From contig NZ_JACLAU010000001.1 of the NCBI RefSeq assembly GCF_014230305.1, positions 248,001 to 312,000 of the forward strand: a stretch of 64,000 nt of DNA, read 5' to 3'. Numbering within the stretch: position 1 is the first letter of the stretch; each line of letters opens with the position of its first letter. Shown here one piece after another: positions 59,272 to 64,000 of the stretch. The notes beneath the pieces are model-generated. The model did not search any database. It had not been told where the DNA came from and worked only from the letters and a program-made list of their open reading frames with translations. This DNA comes from Novosphingobium aerophilum (GTDB lineage Bacteria; Pseudomonadota; Alphaproteobacteria; Sphingomonadales; Sphingomonadaceae). Both the position numbers and the translations under genes were made by a program.

Positions 59272-60243
59272 ATGAACGAGCTGCTCTCACCTTTTGACGG
59301 TCTGTTGGAACGCCTGGCGACGCCCGAGGCGATCAAGGCGATCGAAACCGGCGCCTCGCCGGCTGCCATGTGGCGCGATCTGGACGAGTCTGGCTTCCTC
59401 GATGCGCTGGTGGACGAGGCCCACGGAGGGTCTGGGCTGGCCCTGGCTGATGTCGAACCGCTGATCGCCGCCGCCGGAGCCCGGGCGGTGCCGCTGCCGA
59501 TTGCCGAGACCATGGTCGCCCGCGCGCTGATCGCGGCTGCGGGAATCGCGGCACCGCGCGGGCCGATCGCCATCGCCGGTTCGGCGCAGGCCGGACAGAC
59601 CGTGCCGCTGGGCCTGGTGGCGGAGCATGTCCTGCTGGACACGGGAACCACCCTCGTGCTCGCCGCCCGGGACGATCTGACGCCAGCCGTGACCGGGGTT
59701 CATCGCGACCTGGCGGCGCGGATAACCTGGGATGGCGCGCCGCAAGGCCTGTCCGTCGCCCGGCCCGACCATGGGCTGCGCCCGATCGCGGCGGTGCTGC
59801 GCGCCACCCTGATCGCGGGCGCCGCGGCACGGTTGACCGAGCAGACCACCGCCTATGCCAACGACCGGGTGCAGTTCGGCAAGCCGATCGGCAAGCAGCA
59901 GGCGTTGCAACAGCAACTCGCGGTGATGGCCGAAGACATGATCGCCGCGCGCATCGCCGCGCAACTGGGCTGTGCGGCGGGGCTGACGGTCTCGCCGCTC
60001 CAGGCTGCCGTGGCCAAGGCCACCGCCTCGGCCTTGGCGCCGCGGATCGCCAACACGGCTCACGCGGTGCACGGTGCGATCGGCATCTCCGAGGAATTCG
60101 CACTGCAGTTGCTGACGCGCCGTCTCCACGAATGGCGCCTGGCCGATGGCTCGGAGGGATACTGGACCGCCGTGCTGGGCGGGGCGCGGTTGGCGGACCC
60201 GGCGCCCTCGGTTGACTGGGTGCGGGCACGGGTGTTCGCCTGA
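59272..60243 (+). CDS. Acyl-CoA dehydrogenase-like small partner
   Basis: 323 residues, shorter than the family norm of about 380, start ATG 59272 behind GGGAGGACAAGG. The N-terminal helical domain is weakly conserved. The beta-domain motif with SEPGSGSD is missing. The C-terminal FAD-binding half is clear: TTAYANDRVQFGKPIGKQQA, HAVHGAIGISEEFALQLLTR. The pairing with a full-length ACAD just upstream is the pattern of alpha2beta2 dehydrogenases acting on bulky CoA esters. It is probably the second subunit and is not active alone. Confidence 0.87.
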   Translation: MNELLSPFDGLLERLATPEAIKAIETGASPAAMWRDLDESGFLDALVDEAHGGSGLALADVEPLIAAAGARAVPLPIAETMVARALIAAAGIAAPRGPIAIAGSAQAGQTVPLGLVAEHVLLDTGTTLVLAARDDLTPAVTGVHRDLAARITWDGAPQGLSVARPDHGLRPIAAVLRATLIAGAAARLTEQTTAYANDRVQFGKPIGKQQALQQQLAVMAEDMIAARIAAQLGCAAGLTVSPLQAAVAKATASALAPRIANTAHAVHGAIGISEEFALQLLTRRLHEWRLADGSEGYWTAVLGGARLADPAPSVDWVRARVFA

Positions 60244-60619
60244 ACCCGCGGGTGCCGGGCCAGCGGTCGGATCGGCTCCTGCGGCGTGGGCACAGTCAGG
60301 GCCGGGATTGATGCAAGGGGCTGGTGAGGAGCGGATCTTGGTCGGCTCGACGAATAGGGTCACGAGCAACACGATCGGAATATCCCCACACCGCGCTCCG
60401 CCTCATCGGGGGGGGTGCGGAACCAGCGTGGGCCCTCCCGTCCTGACCCGGGCGTCAGCGGCCTTACCCGCCCCGGACCAGACGCCCCGCCGAGCGGTTG
60501 AGCCCAGGCCCTGCTCTGGCAGAGGTCACGCCCGATAGCGCCCGATCGCCGGCGACCCTCACCGGCCGTTCAATCGGAAACCGGTGCCAGCCTTTGGCCC
60601 GGGGCGAGCCAGCCGGGGG
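60244..60619. other. Convergent intergenic region, no gene recognised
   Basis: 376 bp between the ACAD pair (plus) and the thiolase (minus). Short open frames here are GC-driven and lack ribosome sites. No hairpin with a T-run was seen that would act as a clear bidirectional terminator. Confidence 0.6.
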
Positions 60620-61780
60620 TCACAGCGCCTCGATGATCGTCACATTGGCGATGCCGCCGCCCTCGCACATCGTCTGCAGGCCATAGCGCTTGCCGTGTGT
60701 GCGCAGGGCATGGACCAGTGTCGCCATCAGCTTGGTGCCGCTGGCCCCGAGGGGATGGCCCAGCGCGATCGCGCCGCCATGGACGTTGAGCCGGTCGGGG
60801 TCGGCGTCGAGCGCCTTGAGCCAGGCCAGCGGGACCGAGGCGAAGGCCTCGTTGACCTCGAACAGGTCGATCTCGTGCAGCGCCAGACCCGCCCGGCGCA
60901 GCGCCTGCGGCGTGGCGAAGACCGGTTCCTCCAGCATGATCACCGGATCGCCGGCGGTCACGGTCAGGTTGACGATGCGGGCCAGCGGGGTGAGGCCAAG
61001 GTCCCTGAGCGCCCGCTCGCTGACGATCAGCACGCCCGAGGCGCCGTCGCAGATCTGGCTGGCATTGGCCGGGGAGATCACCCCGCCTTCCTGCAGCAGC
61101 TTGACTGAGGCGATCGATTCCAGCGTGGCATCGAAGCGGATGCCCTCGTCGCGCGTGTGGGCCCCGTTGGCGGTCATGACCGGCACGATCTCGGCGGCGA
61201 AATGGCCCGCCTCGGTCGCGGCCGCGGCGCGGCGATGGCTTTCCAGTGCAAAGTGGTCGAGTGCTTCGCGATCCAGGCCGTACTTGGCCGCGACCATCTC
61301 GGCCCCGGTGAACTGGCTGAAGCTGGCGACGCCATAGCGTTCCTGGATGCGCGAACTGAACGGCCCGGTGCCGATCCCGTCCCGTTCATGCAGCGTCATG
61401 TTCGAGAACATCGGCACCCGGGTCATGCTCTCCACCCCCGCGGCGATGACGATGTCCTGCACACCGGACATCACCGCCTGCGCGGCGAAGTGGATCGCCT
61501 GCTGCGACGATCCGCACTGCCGGTCGATGGTCACCGCGGGCACGCTGTCGGGCAGCCGCGATGCGAGCACCACGTTGCGGGCGAAGGCGAAGGCCTGTTC
61601 GCCCGCCTGGGTGACGCAGCCCAGGATCACGTCGTCGATCGTCGCCGGATCGATCCCGCTGCGATCGACCAGCGCGTTGAGCACCTCGGCGCCCAGATCG
61701 GCCGGATGCCAGTCGGCCAGGGCACCCTTGCGCCGCCCGCCGGCGGTCCGCACCGCCTCGACAATGTAAGCCTGGGTCAT
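60620..61780 (-). CDS. Acetyl-CoA acyltransferase / thiolase
   Basis: 386 residues, start ATG 61780 behind GAGGAGAGCC. Nucleophile Cys89 lies in DRQCGSSQQAI. The other active-site blocks are NEAFASVP, His in GHPLGASGTKLM and Cys in MCEGGGIAN. The RQCGSS pattern and overall size are those of degradative FadA/FadA5-type thiolases, which cleave 3-ketoacyl-CoA to acetyl- or propionyl-CoA and a shortened acyl-CoA. It is the third gene of an ACAD-SDR-thiolase operon on the minus strand. Steroid or branched-chain specificity is inference. Confidence 0.93.
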   Translation of the reverse strand: MTQAYIVEAVRTAGGRRKGALADWHPADLGAEVLNALVDRSGIDPATIDDVILGCVTQAGEQAFAFARNVVLASRLPDSVPAVTIDRQCGSSQQAIHFAAQAVMSGVQDIVIAAGVESMTRVPMFSNMTLHERDGIGTGPFSSRIQERYGVASFSQFTGAEMVAAKYGLDREALDHFALESHRRAAAATEAGHFAAEIVPVMTANGAHTRDEGIRFDATLESIASVKLLQEGGVISPANASQICDGASGVLIVSERALRDLGLTPLARIVNLTVTAGDPVIMLEEPVFATPQALRRAGLALHEIDLFEVNEAFASVPLAWLKALDADPDRLNVHGGAIALGHPLGASGTKLMATLVHALRTHGKRYGLQTMCEGGGIANVTIIEAL

Positions 61781-61810
61781 CTCGGCTCTCCTCTTACGCT
61801 CGCGCTGCGC

Positions 61811-62575
61811 TTACCGCGGGGCCATCCGGATCGCCCCGTCGAGCCGGATCACTTCGCCGTTGAGCATCGGATTGGCGATGATCTGTTCGACCATCAGGGC
61901 ATATTCGTCCGGCCGCCCGAGCCGCGTGGGGAAGGGGACCTGGGTGGCGAGCGAGGCCTGGGCTTCCTGCGGCAGACCTTCCATCATCGGGGTAAGGAAC
62001 AGGCCCGGGGCGATGGTCACCACGCGAATGCCATAGCGGGCCAGCTCGCGCGCCGCCGGCAGGGTCAGACTCGCCACGCCCCCCTTCGAGGCGGCATAGG
62101 CGGCCTGGCCGATCTGGCCCTCGAAGGCGGCCACGCTGGCGGTGTTGACGATCACGCCGCGTTCCTCGGGGCCGACCGGATCGGCATCGTGAATGCGCGC
62201 GGCGAACTTCGACAGCACGTTGTAGGTGCCGATCAGGTTGATCTGGACGACCTTGGCGAAATCGCCGAGCGGAGTGGCCGTGCCATCGCGCCCGACCACC
62301 TTGGCGGGCGGGGCAATACCGGCGCAGTTGACCAGGATGCGGGCCTTGCCATGGGCGGCTTCCGCCTCGGCGATGGCCTGTTCCACCGCCGCTTCATTGG
62401 TCACGTCGACCGACTGGAAGCGCCCCCCGATGGCCTTGGCGTGGGCTTCCCCGGCCTGGGCGTTGAGGTCGAACAGGGTGACCCGGGCGCCCGCCCGCGC
62501 CAGTCGCGCGGCGGTGGCCCCGCCCAGACCCGAAGCGCCCCCGGTGACGATGGCGGCAAGACCGTTGATCTCCAT
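61811..62575 (-). CDS. Short-chain dehydrogenase (HSD10/3-hydroxyacyl-CoA dehydrogenase-like)
   Basis: 254 residues. GGASGLGGATAARL follows MEINGLAAIVT, and the body has NCAGIAPPAKVVGRDGTATP, VNTASVAAFEGQIGQAAYAASKGG and APGLFLTPMMEGLP. This block order is the HSD17B10/type II 3-hydroxyacyl-CoA dehydrogenase signature. Catalytic Ser (TAS), Tyr (AYAAS) and Lys (SKGG) are all present. It oxidises 3-hydroxyacyl-CoA to 3-ketoacyl-CoA. It lies 30 bp before the thiolase gene, so the two would do consecutive beta-oxidation steps. Confidence 0.93.
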   Translation of the reverse strand: MEINGLAAIVTGGASGLGGATAARLARAGARVTLFDLNAQAGEAHAKAIGGRFQSVDVTNEAAVEQAIAEAEAAHGKARILVNCAGIAPPAKVVGRDGTATPLGDFAKVVQINLIGTYNVLSKFAARIHDADPVGPEERGVIVNTASVAAFEGQIGQAAYAASKGGVASLTLPAARELARYGIRVVTIAPGLFLTPMMEGLPQEAQASLATQVPFPTRLGRPDEYALMVEQIIANPMLNGEVIRLDGAIRMAPR

Positions 62576-62666
62576 GCTGCTGACTGCCTTTCTGATGGAC
62601 TGTGTTGGCCCGTGCGGGCGGTTGGGGGGTAGTGCCCGATGCGGCCGGGCGACCTGATCGACGCAC

Positions 62667-63794
62667 CTAGAGCGCGCGCGCGATCACCATGCGCTGGATG
62701 TCCGAGGTGCCTTCGTAGATCTGGCAGACCCGGACGTCGCGGTAGATCTTGGCCACGCCGTATTCCTCCAGATAGCCGTAGCCGCCCAGCGTCTGCAGCG
62801 CGGCCGAGACCACGCTCTCAGCCGTTTCCGAAGCGACCAGCTTGGCCATCGAGGCTTCCTTGAGGCACGGCTGTCCGTCATCCTTGAGCGCCGCGGCGTG
62901 CAGCACGAGCTGCCGCGCCGCTTCCAGCTTTGCGGCTTGGTCGGCCAAGCGGAAGCCCACCGCCTGATGCTCGAGGATCGGCTTGCCGAAGCTCTTGCGG
63001 TCGCGCGCATAGTCGATCGCGATGCCCAGCGCGGCGTCGGCCATGCCGATGCATTGCGCGGCGATGCCGATGCGTCCCGCCTCCAGGTTGCCCAGCGCGA
63101 TCCCATAACCGCCGCCGGCCTGACCGAGCATCAGGTCGTCGGGCACGAAGACATCGTCGAGACGGATCGCGCAGGTGTCCGACGCGGCCTGCCCCAGCTT
63201 GTGCTCGACCTTGTCGACCGTATAGCCGGGACTGTCGGTGGGAACGATGAAGGCCGAGATGCCGCGTTTGCCGGCGGCCGGATCGGTCGCGGCAAAGACG
63301 ATGGTGATCCCGGCGATCCGCCCGGAGGTGATGAACTGCTTGGCCCCGGTCAGCCGGTAGCCGCCCTCGACCCGATGGGCCCGGGTCCGGATCGCCGAGG
63401 CGTCCGATCCGGCGTCGGGCTCGGTCAGCGCAAAGGCCCCGATCATCCGCCCCGCCACCAGGTCAGGCAGAAACCGGGCCTGCTGCGCGGCGGACCCGTC
63501 CTTGAGCAGCCCGCCGACGATCAGGCTGTTCTGGATGCTGACGACGGTCGACAGCGCACCGTCCGCAGCGGCCAGCTCGATCAGCGCCAGGGCGTAGGAC
63601 ACATAGTCGGTCTCGGCCCCGCCGACCGCCGCGGGCGCGGTCATGCCCATCAGCCCCAGTCCGGCGAGCTGCTCGAACAGGCCGGGGGGAAAGGCGCCGG
63701 CTGCCTCGAAGGCCATGCTGTGGGGCCTGATCTCGGCCTGGGCATAGTCGCGGACGGCGTCGCGGACGGCCCGCTGCGTTCCGGAGAGAATCAT
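62667..63794 (-). CDS. Acyl-CoA dehydrogenase
   Basis: 375 residues. The FAD block ALTEPDAGSDASAIRTRAH, GGYRLTGAKQFITSGRIAGI and the C-terminal YEGTSDIQRMVIARAL are all present; the catalytic Glu of YEGTS is intact, so this is a classical active enzyme of short- or medium-chain/branched type. It forms the first double bond of beta-oxidation and passes electrons to ETF. It starts the minus-strand ACAD-SDR-thiolase operon. A 12-bp perfect palindrome 21 bp upstream is a likely regulator site. Confidence 0.95.
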   Translation of the reverse strand: MILSGTQRAVRDAVRDYAQAEIRPHSMAFEAAGAFPPGLFEQLAGLGLMGMTAPAAVGGAETDYVSYALALIELAAADGALSTVVSIQNSLIVGGLLKDGSAAQQARFLPDLVAGRMIGAFALTEPDAGSDASAIRTRAHRVEGGYRLTGAKQFITSGRIAGITIVFAATDPAAGKRGISAFIVPTDSPGYTVDKVEHKLGQAASDTCAIRLDDVFVPDDLMLGQAGGGYGIALGNLEAGRIGIAAQCIGMADAALGIAIDYARDRKSFGKPILEHQAVGFRLADQAAKLEAARQLVLHAAALKDDGQPCLKEASMAKLVASETAESVVSAALQTLGGYGYLEEYGVAKIYRDVRVCQIYEGTSDIQRMVIARAL

Positions 63795-63814
63795 GACCTC
63801 ACCAGTTAAATGTG

Positions 63815-63826
63815 CACTCGCGAGTG
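63815..63826. promoter_or_regulatory. Perfect palindrome between ACAD and the divergent TetR gene
   Basis: cactcgcgagtg is a perfect 12-bp palindrome, 21 bp upstream of the ACAD start and 71 bp before the TetR start. It is a likely operator of that TetR. The half-site order differs from TGAGTG-aa-CACTCA at 52684. Confidence 0.55.
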
Positions 63827-63896
63827 TATTGCGCTCTTCACGGTTTCACGTCAAGAAACGGAGGCTGGCCCGTTCGGGCGAGCCCCGGGATCGACG

Positions 63897-64000
63897 ATGC
63901 TGCCAGACTCACCGTTCCGCTCTCCGGCCCAGCGTGCCGCAGACCGCGCCGCCAAGCGCGATGCCGTGCTGCGCGCCGCAGTGCGGATGTTCAACGAGCG
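63897..64000 (+). CDS. TetR-family regulator, N-terminal part only
   Basis: The frame from ATG 63897 runs off the right edge after 34 codons. It starts MLPDSPFRSPAQRAADRAAK and continues RDAVLRAAVRMFNER, the first helix of a TetR DNA-binding domain. It is divergent from the ACAD-SDR-thiolase operon with the palindrome between them, a standard arrangement for fatty-acid or acyl-CoA-responsive TetR repressors. No good ribosome site is seen, so the exact start is tentative. Confidence 0.6.
   Translation, partial: MLPDSPFRSPAQRAADRAAKRDAVLRAAVRMFNE

Noticed and set aside
60244-60619. Small gene in the convergent gap
   Set aside because: The only frames lack a ribosome site and have Pro/Arg-rich composition typical of GC-driven noise.
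1-64000. CRISPR array, tRNA or rRNA genes
   Set aside because: No evenly spaced direct repeats, no cloverleaf tRNA pattern with CCA-type ends and no rRNA-like stretch were found on reading both strands.

Overview
The window looks like chromosomal DNA of a high-GC alphaproteobacterium, most likely a sphingomonad (Novosphingobium, Sphingobium or Sphingomonas type). The evidence is the uniformly GC-rich third codon positions, large TonB-dependent receptors paired with catabolic genes, a tryptophan-halogenase-like gene beside a receptor, a DUF1800/DUF1501 pair, and many fatty-acid or steroid-type acyl-CoA enzymes. No tRNA, rRNA, CRISPR array, transposase, relaxase or integrase was recognised.

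Region 1 (1-9.4 kb, minus strand) is one tightly packed run: DUF1800, DUF1501, a VirB1-like transglycosylase, virB2, virB3, virB4, virB6, virB9 and the start of a probable virB10. Most junctions overlap by 1-4 nt. No virB5, virB7 or virB8 lies between the genes seen. Region 2 (9.4-19.4 kb) holds a 47-residue membrane peptide, a 269-bp nested inverted-repeat element, a LysR regulator, an acetyl-CoA acetyltransferase, malate synthase G, a VWA lipoprotein, a photolyase-like protein whose two domains appear in swapped order, a secreted alpha/beta hydrolase and an M24 peptidase.

Region 3 (19.5-28.4 kb, minus strand) reads as an uptake and catabolic locus: TonB receptor, glycerate kinase, MGH1/GH63-type glycosidase, MFS transporter, a hydroxypyruvate/glyoxylate-reductase-like enzyme and a DUF1338 dioxygenase. 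The combination suggests use of a glycosylglycerate. Region 4 (28.4-32.3 kb) has an HxlR regulator divergent from a two-lobed SnoaL-like protein, then a secreted penicillin-acylase-type Ntn hydrolase. Region 5 (32.3-42.2 kb) is a second uptake locus: GH3 glycosidase, a second TonB receptor broken by one frameshift, a flavin halogenase, a GPH-type transporter and a LacI regulator. A related operator-like sequence sits in front of both the receptor and lacI.

Region 6 (42.2-64 kb) is a catabolic island: two HsaA-like flavin hydroxylases, a Baeyer-Villiger monooxygenase, an aldo/keto reductase, an epimerase-type SDR with a Cys-rich tail, a putative Fe(II) oxygenase, an HSL-type hydrolase, two classical SDRs, a beta-hydroxyacid dehydrogenase, a class III CoA-transferase, three acyl-CoA dehydrogenase-type proteins and a thiolase. 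TetR and LysR regulators and several palindromic operators are interspersed. The logic (hydroxylation, Baeyer-Villiger ring opening, hydrolysis, CoA activation, beta-oxidation) fits breakdown of a cyclic or terpenoid/steroid-like ketone, but the substrate cannot be read from sequence. All assignments are by eye; no database search was run.
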